This document shows, piece after piece, positions 27,657-35,368 of a stretch of DNA of 48,028 nt. The first letter of the stretch is position 1, and every line of letters begins with the position of its first letter. The position numbers and the translations under genes are program-made. The DNA is from a virus: IMG/VR virus record IMGVR_UViG_3300008119_000007, positions 1-48,028 of that record; one strand, given 5' to 3'. The notes under the pieces were generated by a model. It saw only the letters and a list, made by a program, of their open reading frames with translations. It did not search any database and was not told the DNA's origin.

Positions 27657-27977
27657 GATCGCTTGTGGTCCACCTGTTAAGCTAAAGAAAGCAAGAATCT
27701 CTTCCTTTACCTTCAACTCAACTACGATAGGCTCACTTGTGATTTCAAATTTAGTGATTTTTACTGGAACTTTTTGCTTAGTTGCAGGATCAATCTTGTA
27801 TTGATAGTCTACAGGATTAAGTTTGTCTGCTGCTCCCTCAAGAACAATAGCCAATCCATTCTCTGTAGGATAGGTCATCAACACCTTGTTAAGGTCAAAA
27901 GAGAAACCCTTTTTAATAACGAGTTCCATCTCTTCACCACTCTCGATTTTCTCTTTTTCGGTATAGTAGAATAACAT
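27654..27977 (-). CDS. Hypothetical small protein at the end of the - arm
   Basis: This 107-residue protein is predicted as alternating beta strands after a short charged N-terminus. There is a V-P-V-K-I-T-K-F-E-I strand near residue 70 and a Gly-Gly-Pro C-terminal end. There is no signal peptide or membrane segment. It lies 11 bases downstream of the GroES-like gene and is the last gene before the terminator shared by the two arms. No family is recognised. Confidence 0.55.
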   Translation of the reverse strand: MLFYYTEKEKIESGEEMELVIKKGFSFDLNKVLMTYPTENGLAIVLEGAADKLNPVDYQYKIDPATKQKVPVKITKFEITSEPIVVELKVKEEILAFFSLTGGPQAI

Positions 27978-27988
27978 AGTCGTATATA

Positions 27989-28270
27989 TTACCAGATGAT
28001 AGCGATGTCGCTAGACCTTACCATGATTTTTTCATTGCCCTCTACTTCTACTAGTTCTGCAGATTGCAATGACATTAACTGTACATAGACTTTGTCTCCA
28101 ACGTTGATACCTTGAACTTCTTCTCCAACGGCAAATACTTCTAGGTTCTTCAACTTCTTCAACTCTTCAAACTCCATTGCCTCCTCCATCTCTGGACTCA
28201 ACTTGATAAGTCTTTCTTCTTTTACAGGACGATTAAGTAATACTCTGTGTCCTTTTACTTTGATGCTCAT
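27989..28270 (-). CDS. GroES-like co-chaperonin
   Basis: This 93-residue protein is close to the 90-97 residues of GroES. It opens with an I-K-V-K-G-x-R-V-L-L-x-R-P strand, and a flexible charged segment at about 20-40 occupies the mobile-loop position. It then reads V-F-A-V-G-E-x-V-x-G-I-N-V-G-D-K-V-Y-V and ends with M-V-R-S-S-D-I-A-I-I. The V-G-D-K-V and S-D-I-A-x-I elements are the GroES core. Phage co-chaperonins such as T4 gp31 cap host GroEL to fold large phage proteins. The mobile loop is unusually Glu-rich and lacks the classical hydrophobic I-V-L tripeptide. It lies 7 bases after the dCMP deaminase gene. Confidence 0.65.
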   Translation of the reverse strand: MSIKVKGHRVLLNRPVKEERLIKLSPEMEEAMEFEELKKLKNLEVFAVGEEVQGINVGDKVYVQLMSLQSAELVEVEGNEKIMVRSSDIAIIW

Positions 28271-28277
28271 ATCTTTT

Positions 28278-28718
28278 TTAATTTAGTTCTGCTTTAATTA
28301 CATCTAGACCTGCAGCAATCAAAAGCTCTAAGCCTGATCTGTCTCTATAGTCTTCGATGTATACAAATGTAGTGATTCCACTTTGAATTATCAACTTAGC
28401 GCAATGCACACAGCATGCATGAGTACAGTACATAGTGGCTCCCTCTGTACTGATAGGACTCTTGCATGCTTTAGTGATTGCATTAGACTCTGCGTGTAGT
28501 ACGTATTCAAAGGTTACATTGTTGGCTTCACAAACATTAGGGAACCCAGAAGGTGTGCCATTATAACCAAAGGAGATGATGTTACCATTCTTAACAATTA
28601 AGGCTCCTACTTGGAGTCTTTCACAGTAGGACTCTTGAGAAATTCTTTTAGTTAAATCTAAGTAAAGCAATGCTTTATCTCCTACTGTTGTGTTGTAAAT
28701 GATTGGTATCTTATGCAT
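28278..28718 (-). CDS. dCMP deaminase
   Basis: In this 146-residue zinc deaminase H75-A-E77 supplies one zinc ligand and the catalytic Glu. C103-V-H-C106 supplies the other two ligands, with Cys102 where most family members have Pro. The G-x-N-G-x-P-x-G segment at 51-58 is typical of deoxycytidylate deaminases. The enzyme converts dCMP to dUMP, the substrate of the thymidylate synthase encoded at the right edge, so the two act in one dTTP pathway. It is separated by 1 base from the gene upstream and 7 bases from the one downstream. Confidence 0.9.
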   Translation of the reverse strand: MHKIPIIYNTTVGDKALLYLDLTKRISQESYCERLQVGALIVKNGNIISFGYNGTPSGFPNVCEANNVTFEYVLHAESNAITKACKSPISTEGATMYCTHACCVHCAKLIIQSGITTFVYIEDYRDRSGLELLIAAGLDVIKAELN

Positions 28719-28719
28719 A

Positions 28720-29187
28720 CTATGGTTTTAAACTTTCTTCAAATCTATAAATTTCTTTTGTAATATCCACAAATACATCATCAAACTTTATGTCTTTATG
28801 CAAAAGAATTTTGTAATCCTCAGAAAACTCATCAAATCTATTCTGCTTAAACATCTCTAGGTCCCTGTGATAGATCTTGTTAGGCTTGAATACATACATT
28901 ATCCTCTCATCTACTTCATAGTAATCATAAAAAGACTCAAAGCTAGTGATCTTTTCTTCAAAAGCTTTGAAGGCAGTACTATCTACAGGGTCAAATAGAA
29001 AGAACAAACAGTTAGAATGCTTAGCCCTAAAACCATAATCGTCTAGATAAACATTAACTAAACCAAAGTTATACAGCAGTCTAGCAGCTTGGGCCCCTGA
29101 AGTAAATATCAGGGGACTCATAAACTTAGTTGTATTGTTAGTGTCCTCGTTCACCCCTATATAATTAGATAACTCTGATACCGTCAT
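28720..29187 (-). CDS. Hypothetical protein, possible nucleotide-metabolism neighbour
   Basis: I chose the ATG at 29187 (155 residues). The longer frame reaching 29250 adds residues lying entirely in the upstream nuclease gene, whereas 29187 leaves a normal 23-base overlap. The protein is rich in Phe, Tyr and Asp and probably alpha/beta, with an L-F-F-L-F-D-P-V-D strand and no signal peptide or membrane helix. No known motif was found. It is squeezed between the PD-(D/E)XK nuclease and the dCMP deaminase in one operon. Confidence 0.6.
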   Translation of the reverse strand: MTVSELSNYIGVNEDTNNTTKFMSPLIFTSGAQAARLLYNFGLVNVYLDDYGFRAKHSNCLFFLFDPVDSTAFKAFEEKITSFESFYDYYEVDERIMYVFKPNKIYHRDLEMFKQNRFDEFSEDYKILLHKDIKFDDVFVDITKEIYRFEESLKP

Positions 29188-30133
29188 TTTCGTAATCTTC
29201 TTTAGTGTATGCCCACAAATCATTCTCAGAGTGCCACATAAGTCTCTCAATGGCTTGGTGGAAACCTTCGTAACTCTTACCTTGAAATACTCCTCCCATC
29301 TTACCTATAGTCAGGGCTTCATCTGACAGCTCATAGATTATAGGGCTACCTGGAAACTTTTGGCTTTCTACAATAAATCTAAAGTTACTAATTGTTAGAT
29401 TCTCTCCGTAGATACTAAGGTCTGTTTGCTTTAAAGCTTCTGTATAGAATGCCGCTTGAAAGTCATACCGATATTTAATAAGAGTATCTGTCCAGAAGTT
29501 TAAAGAAGTAGTAGTAGTCTTCAGGTCGATAGGATAAAGTATGTTGTTTACTACGTCCACAACTACTAAATCTAGCAAACCCTTACATTGCACTCCTAAG
29601 TATTCAAAGCTTAAAGCTTGTTGGGTAAATACCTTGTACTGTGAGTTACCTTTTACAAACTTAGAAGTAAAGGGATGAATCTTGAGTCCTTCTGCGATAT
29701 TAATAATCAAAGCTTCTTGGGCAAAGGAGATTACTTTCTTGCCTTCTGCTGCAATCAAATCCTCGTAGTAGGTCTTACCTTCTGTTTCGAATCTTTCTCT
29801 CACCTTGGCAATAGTATCTCGCTTAAACTTTGCTGCTTCATATGCAATAGTCTCAGCCATACTATCTTCTCGGTTACAGAACAGACTCCATACAAAATCT
29901 CCCATCTGTCCTGTAGGTCTTTCTACACTACTAATGTGGAACTGTGATCTGAATACTTCTTCTCCTTGAGTTAAAATTAAATCAACTCCATCACCTATTA
30001 GAGTTACTTCTGCTGGCTCATCTGTATCGGAGCTAGGGTCGTAATTATAATAAAGGTTTGGGTGTTGTAATAGCTTTTTAAGTCTGCTTTGACTCTGTGC
30101 TGTACTATCTAAGTATCCTTGATCTAAAATCAT
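29165..30133 (-). CDS. PD-(D/E)XK family nuclease (exonuclease-like)
   Basis: This is a 322-residue protein. L-L-D188-L-V, then D203-L-K205-T, then D-F-Q226-A-A-F-Y are motifs II, III and IV of the PD-(D/E)XK fold as seen in RecE/Cas4-type and phage recombination exonucleases. The N-terminal G-D-G-V-D-L-I-L segment matches the helix before the core in RecE-like nucleases. Such enzymes resect DNA ends for single-strand annealing, in keeping with the Sak4-like ATPase and SSB in this arm. It follows the terminator at 30155-30215. A restriction or virion-degradation role is less likely. Confidence 0.8.
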   Translation of the reverse strand: MILDQGYLDSTAQSQSRLKKLLQHPNLYYNYDPSSDTDEPAEVTLIGDGVDLILTQGEEVFRSQFHISSVERPTGQMGDFVWSLFCNREDSMAETIAYEAAKFKRDTIAKVRERFETEGKTYYEDLIAAEGKKVISFAQEALIINIAEGLKIHPFTSKFVKGNSQYKVFTQQALSFEYLGVQCKGLLDLVVVDVVNNILYPIDLKTTTTSLNFWTDTLIKYRYDFQAAFYTEALKQTDLSIYGENLTISNFRFIVESQKFPGSPIIYELSDEALTIGKMGGVFQGKSYEGFHQAIERLMWHSENDLWAYTKEDYENDGIRVI

Positions 30134-30154
30134 TTGTCTATTGTTAAAGTTAAA

Positions 30155-30215
30155 TTAAAAAACAAAAACCCTAAGTGAACACTAAACTTTTGTCTAGAGT
30201 GTGTTCTGCTAAGGG
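30155..30215 (-). terminator. Imperfect hairpin terminator in a 150-base gap
   Basis: On the - strand CCCT (30215-30212) pairs with AGGG (30172-30169), and GAACAC (30206-30201) pairs with GTGTTC (30182-30177), with three more pairs between them and small bulges. A T-rich tract (T5-G-T6) follows at 30168-30157. It separates the diphosphohydrolase gene from the nuclease gene. Nothing else is seen in this 150-base gap. Confidence 0.7.
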
Positions 30216-30283
30216 TTAGTGTAGGGATTATGTAGAAAAACCAATAAGGATAATCTCGTTGTCCTTGTTTTCCTCTAAAGAAG

Positions 30284-30649
30284 TTACTGAACTTTACCTT
30301 CATCTGTCAAGTCATTAAATTCAGGCTTCTCCCTAAGGATGTAAGCAATAAACATAGCGTTACATTGTATGTGTCCTATGTGGTGAATCAAAGACTCCTT
30401 ATCGTGAGACTCACCTGACAACAAACTGAACGTATGTCTAAGCATGCTTTCAACTACTTCGCTTACTGGCATTCCTTTCTTCCAATTGTTTGGTGCATAC
30501 TTCTTCGCTCCAAACTCTAAGACTTCCACCATTGGCTCTAGAGACTTAAAATCTACTAAAGACCAATGTGCTTTGCCTTTGTTAAAACGAAGTGCTTGCT
30601 TGCCTTCGTTATAATCTTCCATAGCAGGGAAATCATCTGTCATACTCAA
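30284..30649 (-). CDS. dATP/dGTP diphosphohydrolase-like protein (MazG/MazZ-type)
   Basis: This 121-residue protein has the order R-F-N-K-G-K-x-x-W-S-L-V-D-F, then L-E-F-G-A-K-K-Y-A-P-N-N-W-K-K-G, then S-M-L-R-H-T, and H-H-I-G-H-I-Q-C-N-A-M-F. This matches the dGTP/dATP diphosphohydrolase N-terminal family (formerly DUF5664), all-alpha nucleotide pyrophosphohydrolases. Such enzymes hydrolyse dNTPs to dNMP and pyrophosphate and shift precursor pools. MazZ in Z-genome phages is a relative, but no PurZ-like synthase is in this window. Its start overlaps the upstream stop by 4 bases. Confidence 0.8.
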   Translation of the reverse strand: MSMTDDFPAMEDYNEGKQALRFNKGKAHWSLVDFKSLEPMVEVLEFGAKKYAPNNWKKGMPVSEVVESMLRHTFSLLSGESHDKESLIHHIGHIQCNAMFIAYILREKPEFNDLTDEGKVQ

Positions 30650-30918
30650 CGCATTAAAGCTCCTGTAGTAGTTTTAGGAGTATGATCTAACTTAACTGTT
30701 AGGATAACTCTTCCAAACTTCATAGGAACAACTTCTGTGACTACTCCAGGAGTTCCATTACAATTAACGATAGACCCTATAGAGATTGTAATTTCTCCTT
30801 TGTCTCCTTGATCGTCTATGTAAGTAACTGAATTCTCACCATAGTGATGTTTAATTCCAGGTAAGCCCACGGCTTCTACTCTGTCTGTTTCTGTTCTTGG
30901 TTCTATAATGTATAACAT
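30646..30918 (-). CDS. Hypothetical small beta-rich protein
   Basis: This 90-residue protein is predicted as mostly beta strands, with a G-D-K-G-E-I-T-I segment and repeated short V/I-rich strands reminiscent of an SH3- or OB-like barrel. The overlap with the next gene (ATGA) indicates coupled translation with the diphosphohydrolase. It starts 15 bases after the upstream stop. No family could be named. Confidence 0.6.
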   Translation of the reverse strand: MLYIIEPRTETDRVEAVGLPGIKHHYGENSVTYIDDQGDKGEITISIGSIVNCNGTPGVVTEVVPMKFGRVILTVKLDHTPKTTTGALMR

Positions 30919-30933
30919 AATTTTTATTTTAAG

Positions 30934-31371
30934 TTAGCTTAGTTCTGGTACTTCCACTCCCAGGATTTCTCTTGCAAAGGTAATAACATCTTGGATAAAC
31001 TTATGAACTTCTTCCTTCTTTCCCTTAGAAAGTGAGAGAGGAGTTTTGATGAATTGTCCCTGAAACATAATCTCTTCGTAGAAGTACTTGTCCTTAAGGA
31101 AAGCAACTACGTCTTCTTTGGTATATACTTCCCCTGTAAGCGATTCAAATCCTCCTCGGATGATAGGTACTAGGGTACTGTAAAAATAAGCCAACTGAGG
31201 GTTTGTTTTCTTTGAGTCAATTCGTGTGATACAAATCTCTACATCTACTTTTGGATCTTGTTTCATAAGTTCTCTAAAATAAGTCTGCATTAATTCTCTA
31301 TCTCCCTTAAGATGAACTGTGCCATCTATGTTAAGGGATAGAGATGCAGGAATGTAAACTCTATTTATCAT
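30934..31371 (-). CDS. Putative recombination or replication accessory protein
   Basis: This 145-residue protein has a beta-rich N-terminus, a conserved-looking N-P-Q-L-A-Y-F-Y near residue 57 and a helical C-terminus with a S-L-S-K-G-K-K-E-E turn. The Q-x-x-Y-F-Y element followed by helices faintly resembles the NinB/DUF1367-type phage recombination proteins, but I would not assign it firmly. The neighbours are DNA polymerase and a dNTP diphosphohydrolase, and the start overlaps the upstream stop by 4 bases (ATGA). Confidence 0.55.
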   Translation of the reverse strand: MINRVYIPASLSLNIDGTVHLKGDRELMQTYFRELMKQDPKVDVEICITRIDSKKTNPQLAYFYSTLVPIIRGGFESLTGEVYTKEDVVAFLKDKYFYEEIMFQGQFIKTPLSLSKGKKEEVHKFIQDVITFAREILGVEVPELS

Positions 31372-31631
31372 AACTTATTGTTTGTTCTTTTTTCTATTTC
31401 TTCTAATAACAAGAATGCCAACTCTTCGTCTTCGTCAATCTGATTACTTACGTTTCTCTTTTCCAAATAACCGTCTAAAAGTTTTATAAAGTAAGCGTTC
31501 TTTGCTTTTGCTTCATTGATTGCTTTCTTTAAATCAGGATTAACGAACTCACGAATGAATTGGTATTGTGTGTTTACAGCTCTAGCTAGAAGATATGTTC
31601 TCCTAACTTCTTTAATCTCTTCTTCTTTCAT
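31368..31631 (-). CDS. Small charged helical protein coupled to DNA polymerase
   Basis: I chose the ATG at 31631, which shares one base with the polymerase stop (TGATG) and gives 87 residues. The longer reading from 31688 lies inside the polymerase gene. The protein is predicted as two or three helices rich in Glu, Lys, Ala and Leu, ending in a Glu-Glu-Ile-Glu-Lys helix. It could be a polymerase accessory factor by position only. No motif was recognised. Confidence 0.55.
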   Translation of the reverse strand: MKEEEIKEVRRTYLLARAVNTQYQFIREFVNPDLKKAINEAKAKNAYFIKLLDGYLEKRNVSNQIDEDEELAFLLLEEIEKRTNNKL

Positions 31632-33601
31632 CACTTCTTCCAATACGGAGCGATACAAGGATCTGCTTTTAGTCTTACTCTTTTGCAAAACTTAGCACCT
31701 GCATCTACCATTGATTTTTCTAATTGTTTTGCTGTTTCTTCTGCTATTTCTAGAGGAGTTTCTACTAATATTTCATCGTGTATTATATTGACTATCAATA
31801 CTTTAAACAATAAATTATTAGGTATTAAATACTTATTCCAGAAATACACACAAGCTAGTTTAGTAATTTCCGCAGACTCACCTTGGATAGGATAATTTAA
31901 TGACATTCTTTCAATGTCACCTCTCTTTCTAAAGAACCTACTGACCTTCTCCTTCATTTGCCTAGCAGTAGGAGTGTCACTATTCTTCATAGATTTGTAC
32001 CTATCCCAGAATTCTTTGGTTAGTTCGCCCTTAATCTGTGCAAACTCTTCGTAATAATCTACGTAGGATCTCTTACCTGTTACGGGAGAGATTAACACAT
32101 AACCATTCTCGATACCGAACTTCTTAGTTTCATCAAAGTAAGCCTTAAGTCCAGGGAAAGCTGCAAAGTATGCGTCATAGATTTTTTGACCTTGTTCTAC
32201 ATTTAATCCTAGTTGGTCTGCTATACCAATACCACTACCACCATAGTTGATTGCAAAGCCAGCAACCTTAGCTGATTGTCGCTTATCCTTGTGTTTCTTC
32301 TTGATGTCATCTAAGTCCATACCATCTAACTCAGGATACATCTTACTCGCTATGAACGAGTGCATATCACCTAAATCGTTATCGTAGAACTCAAGTAGGT
32401 TTTTATCTAAGCATTTGTTAACTAATACAATCTGTTCTTGTCCTGTATAGTCACACCCTACTAGAGTATTTCCTTCTGCTGCTACAAAACAACTACGAGT
32501 CTCTTGGTCTGATGGAATGTTTTGAAAGTTAAAGTTTTTTACGTTACCAGATTTACCACCACTAGATAAGCGTCCTGTGTTCATCAACTGCTTAAACTGT
32601 GTGTGGATTCTTCCGCTTACTGGATTAATTTGTTCTATCCAGTTGTAACCATAAGTTCCTATATCTTTCTGTGCTTCCTTGAATGAGAGATAGGTTTTAA
32701 TAATTGGGTACTTGTCTACAAACTTAATTAGATGGTTTGCTTCTATAGTTTGTTTCTTCACTCCTTTTTCGACTACAGTTGTGTTTACACCTATAGCTTC
32801 AAAGAATTCTACAACCTGTGAGGGTGAGTTCCAATTCACATTAATCTTGTTACCTGTAGAGAACATGTCTAACTGAGTGTCTATAAATTTGGACATCTTG
32901 TTCTCCAGAATAAACTTGTTAAGTGCTTCTACTGCCTCATCAGCTTGTACTTGTACTTTCTCAATCTTTTTGGTCCATTGTTCTACGTCTAGCTTCATAC
33001 CACAATACTCGATATATGCTAGTACTAAAACAAAGCGATTGTCCAATTGAATGGACACATCTGTACCTTCTGTAAATTGGGTAAAGTTTTGCTTCGACTT
33101 GATTTCGTGTAGGTATTTTACGTCATAAGCAGAATACTTAACAAACCCTTCGGTTAGTCTACCTGTAATATTTGCTCGTTCTTCCTTACTAAGTGTTACT
33201 CCGCAATGACGTTGTACACAAGCAGCTAAAGAACATCTATGACTTTCTATACCCAAACGGGATGTTTTCTCGCCTAAAAATGTATCATATACCCTAGTGG
33301 GTACAATTCTCTGATGATACAAGAATCGTAAGTCAAACTTAAAGTTATGACCTATTAGTTCCTTAATTTCTAATAAATTCTTGTACTCTTGGATGTCTAT
33401 TGTAGATAGATCTACAACATACTGTACGTCTTGGTCTCCTAATTGCAAGGTATAAAACTTGCAAGTATATGGATCAAAACCACTAGTCTCGGTATCGACA
33501 CCAATAGAGTCTAACTTATTTAAGTAATCTAGGGAATCTTGTACAGAGCAGAGGGTTACATCAGGCAGGGAGATATCTTGTTTTGTTACTAGATAAATCA
33601 T
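31631..33601 (-). CDS. Family A DNA polymerase with 3'-5' exonuclease
   Basis: This 656-residue protein, the usual size for a phage PolA without the 5' nuclease, has all key motifs. The proofreading domain has D36-T-E38, N86-F-K-F-D90 and Y156-S-A-Y-D160. The polymerase domain has motif A with D384-Y-T, motif B R441-x3-K445-x3-F449-x3-Y453-G, and motif C H608-D609-E610. It should copy the phage genome with proofreading. Phe449 at the O-helix position is normal for high-fidelity family A enzymes. Crassvirales vary between PolA and PolB, so this lineage is a PolA user. The start overlaps the NinG-like gene by 4 bases. Confidence 0.95.
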   Translation of the reverse strand: MIYLVTKQDISLPDVTLCSVQDSLDYLNKLDSIGVDTETSGFDPYTCKFYTLQLGDQDVQYVVDLSTIDIQEYKNLLEIKELIGHNFKFDLRFLYHQRIVPTRVYDTFLGEKTSRLGIESHRCSLAACVQRHCGVTLSKEERANITGRLTEGFVKYSAYDVKYLHEIKSKQNFTQFTEGTDVSIQLDNRFVLVLAYIEYCGMKLDVEQWTKKIEKVQVQADEAVEALNKFILENKMSKFIDTQLDMFSTGNKINVNWNSPSQVVEFFEAIGVNTTVVEKGVKKQTIEANHLIKFVDKYPIIKTYLSFKEAQKDIGTYGYNWIEQINPVSGRIHTQFKQLMNTGRLSSGGKSGNVKNFNFQNIPSDQETRSCFVAAEGNTLVGCDYTGQEQIVLVNKCLDKNLLEFYDNDLGDMHSFIASKMYPELDGMDLDDIKKKHKDKRQSAKVAGFAINYGGSGIGIADQLGLNVEQGQKIYDAYFAAFPGLKAYFDETKKFGIENGYVLISPVTGKRSYVDYYEEFAQIKGELTKEFWDRYKSMKNSDTPTARQMKEKVSRFFRKRGDIERMSLNYPIQGESAEITKLACVYFWNKYLIPNNLLFKVLIVNIIHDEILVETPLEIAEETAKQLEKSMVDAGAKFCKRVRLKADPCIAPYWKK

Positions 33602-34242
33602 TTTAATAATGGTCCTACTATTTTGTTATAATCGTGTAATGCTTCACGTAGCTTCTGATACTTCTCAGTCTGACTATAGTTGCCTTGTTCAATATCTGTA
33701 AGGCAAGTTCTATATACATCGTAGATGAGTTTTCTATCATGGTTGCTTAGCTTAAGAATCTTATTAGAGAGTTGCAACATGTCTTCCGTAGTGTCTTCTC
33801 CCCATATCCTATTTAAAGACTTACCTAAGTTCCACACGTGGTGAGGAGTATATAGGTTGCATTTAGGACAAGCAGGTAAGAGATTAGTCAAATGGTATCG
33901 TGTAGATACTTTGGTTCTTCCTACGAAGTGTGCACATTGAAGTCCTTTAGGGTCAAGCGTAATCTCACAAGCATGGCATTTGTTAATGTGTGCTCCTCTT
34001 ACTAGCCAGGAAGTTATTTGGTCTAACTTAGTTTGAGTGATAGTTTCTTGTTTGATCTTTCTTTTGATCTCCTTGCGGACTTTTTGCTTAGCCTTCTTTT
34101 CTTTTACTACACAGCTAGCACACAATCTCTTAGTCTTGTTTGCTATTGCTTTAATCTTACCACATTCAGAGCAAGGCTTCTGCAAATCTTTCTCTTCAGG
34201 TAATCCCTTTACGGGAATCTTCTTAGGTGTTCTCTTTAACAT
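33598..34242 (-). CDS. NinG/Rap-like Holliday-junction nuclease
   Basis: This 214-residue protein has an N-terminal zinc ribbon (C24, C27, C41, C44), a Lys/Arg-rich linker, and then C89-x-x-C92, C103-A-H105-F-x-G-R-T, R-Y-x-x-x-N and C125-P-K-C128-N129. The order and spacing match lambda NinG (Rap), an HNH-related endonuclease that acts on recombination intermediates. Such a protein would resolve branched DNA during phage replication. It is preceded by a TATATTTG box only 6 bases from its ATG. A plain HNH endonuclease is the alternative. Confidence 0.75.
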   Translation of the reverse strand: MLKRTPKKIPVKGLPEEKDLQKPCSECGKIKAIANKTKRLCASCVVKEKKAKQKVRKEIKRKIKQETITQTKLDQITSWLVRGAHINKCHACEITLDPKGLQCAHFVGRTKVSTRYHLTNLLPACPKCNLYTPHHVWNLGKSLNRIWGEDTTEDMLQLSNKILKLSNHDRKLIYDVYRTCLTDIEQGNYSQTEKYQKLREALHDYNKIVGPLLK

Positions 34243-34248
34243 ACTCTA

Positions 34249-34256
34249 CAAATATA
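34249..34256 (-). promoter_or_regulatory. Putative promoter -7 box (TATATTTG)
   Basis: On the - strand TATATTTG is followed after 6 bases by the ATG of the NinG-like gene. It lies just downstream of a terminator hairpin, where a new transcript would be expected to begin. It is identical to the boxes at 10870, 18502 and 45291. Confidence 0.55.
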
Positions 34257-34270
34257 ACTGAGAACACACA

Positions 34271-34306
34271 AAAAGAAAAGGAGATCTAGTGACCTCCTAA
34301 TCTTTT
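34271..34306 (-). terminator. Hairpin terminator upstream of the NinG-like gene
   Basis: AGGAG (34279-34283) pairs with CTCCT (34294-34298), and AAAAGA (34271-34276) pairs with TCTTTT (34301-34306), around a small symmetric internal loop. The - strand ends with a T-rich run. It separates the DUF932 gene from the NinG/polymerase unit. Confidence 0.6.
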
Positions 34307-34321
34307 GGCATGCAACAGGTA

Positions 34322-35170
34322 TTACAAAGATAATAACTCTCTATGAACGGGAGTGTAGGTTTCGGAAATTAATTCCAAACCTTTATTATTAATGGTGTAA
34401 GCACTACCATGAATCAAAGACTCACGCTTAGCTTCCACACTTTTGTGTGACATCATATAGTTAGTAAAGCGAGTAGTTGCGTTAAACAAAGCATAAGCAG
34501 TGTTACCGTGTGTCTCATACTCTGCAGTAATAGACCTACGAAAATCGTTTACTCTGTTCTTACCTCTTGAGTTAGCTACATCACCTCCGATAATACTTAA
34601 GATAAAGTCATCTGAAACAGTTTCAGGTACGTTAATAGTACTCATATCAATCAACTTTTCAATGAACTGCTCTTCTTGGGTGAGAGAGTTTTGGAGTTGA
34701 GAGACGATAAGACTTAGGCGACCATGTGAATTCTTGGTGTGTCTTACACGCTGAGAATCCCTTAGTGCCATATAAAAAGTATTAGCACATACAACAGTTA
34801 CGTTAGTGGCACCAAAGCCTATAGGAGAACTTCCATCATGGGAAGTCAAAGCAGTTAAGTATCTTTTGTTAAAAGATCCTCCGATTTTTACATCTTCTAG
34901 GGGAAACTGGTAATAGACTTTCTGTCCTTCTCCAAGCATACCACCTCTTTCACCTGATATATTCACTCGGGCTGCTGCTTCAAGTAACATATCTAGGATT
35001 TCTTCGTTCTGTGTAGGAACATACTTGGCTCCTACAATACCTAAACATCTGTTGTTGTCTGTTCTAAAGACTCCAAATGCTGGTGTGGGTTCTCCATCAG
35101 GACCAAACAAGGCTTTCTTTTCTACTACCCAATTTGTTCTTGATGAGTTTAATAAATCTAGTTTATTCAT
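34322..35170 (-). CDS. DUF932 family protein
   Basis: This 282-residue protein has features I know from DUF932 (phage/plasmid-like protein). There is an early Y-V-P-T-Q-N-E-E-I segment (about 50-58), then G-E-R-G-G-x-L, a L-T-S-H-D-G-S-S strand (about 109-115), V-C-A-N-T near 128, and a helical C-terminus with N-A-T-T-R-F-T-N-Y. The family is widespread in phages and plasmids and its biochemical role is still uncertain. It overlaps the upstream small gene by 4 bases and is the last gene before a hairpin. Confidence 0.8.
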   Translation of the reverse strand: MNKLDLLNSSRTNWVVEKKALFGPDGEPTPAFGVFRTDNNRCLGIVGAKYVPTQNEEILDMLLEAAARVNISGERGGMLGEGQKVYYQFPLEDVKIGGSFNKRYLTALTSHDGSSPIGFGATNVTVVCANTFYMALRDSQRVRHTKNSHGRLSLIVSQLQNSLTQEEQFIEKLIDMSTINVPETVSDDFILSIIGGDVANSRGKNRVNDFRRSITAEYETHGNTAYALFNATTRFTNYMMSHKSVEAKRESLIHGSAYTINNKGLELISETYTPVHRELLSL

Positions 35171-35364
35171 AGTTTGATTTTTTTAATTGATTCGATAAAT
35201 TTTGTTAGTTCTGCTAGTTCTTTGACTCTTCCTTGGATCTCACAGTAATCGTACTCACTGCTCTGTTCCATTTGTCTTACTTCTTTAACTCTAGTAGTGA
35301 TAAATTCTACTAGTTGTCCTTTTAGTTCTAAGTGCCCTAAGGCCTCATAATCTTGCCAATTCAT
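35167..35364 (-). CDS. Small helical hypothetical protein
   Basis: This 65-residue protein is predicted as two helices, with a Tyr-Asp-Tyr turn in the middle and a Lys-rich end. It starts 4 bases after the uracil-DNA glycosylase stop and overlaps the DUF932 start by 4 bases, so translation is probably coupled. It has no motif. Confidence 0.55.
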   Translation of the reverse strand: MNWQDYEALGHLELKGQLVEFITTRVKEVRQMEQSSEYDYCEIQGRVKELAELTKFIESIKKIKL

Positions 35365-35368
35365 GTTT

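Noticed and set aside
28740-28747. TAGATTTG box on the - strand before the dCMP deaminase
   Set aside because: It fits TAnnTTTG but lies inside the preceding gene, differs from the shared TATATTTG 8-mer, and the general motif is expected by chance in AT-rich DNA.
29188-29250. N-terminal extension of the hypothetical gene at 28720
   Set aside because: The extra residues fall entirely inside the nuclease gene; ATG 29187 gives the usual short overlap.
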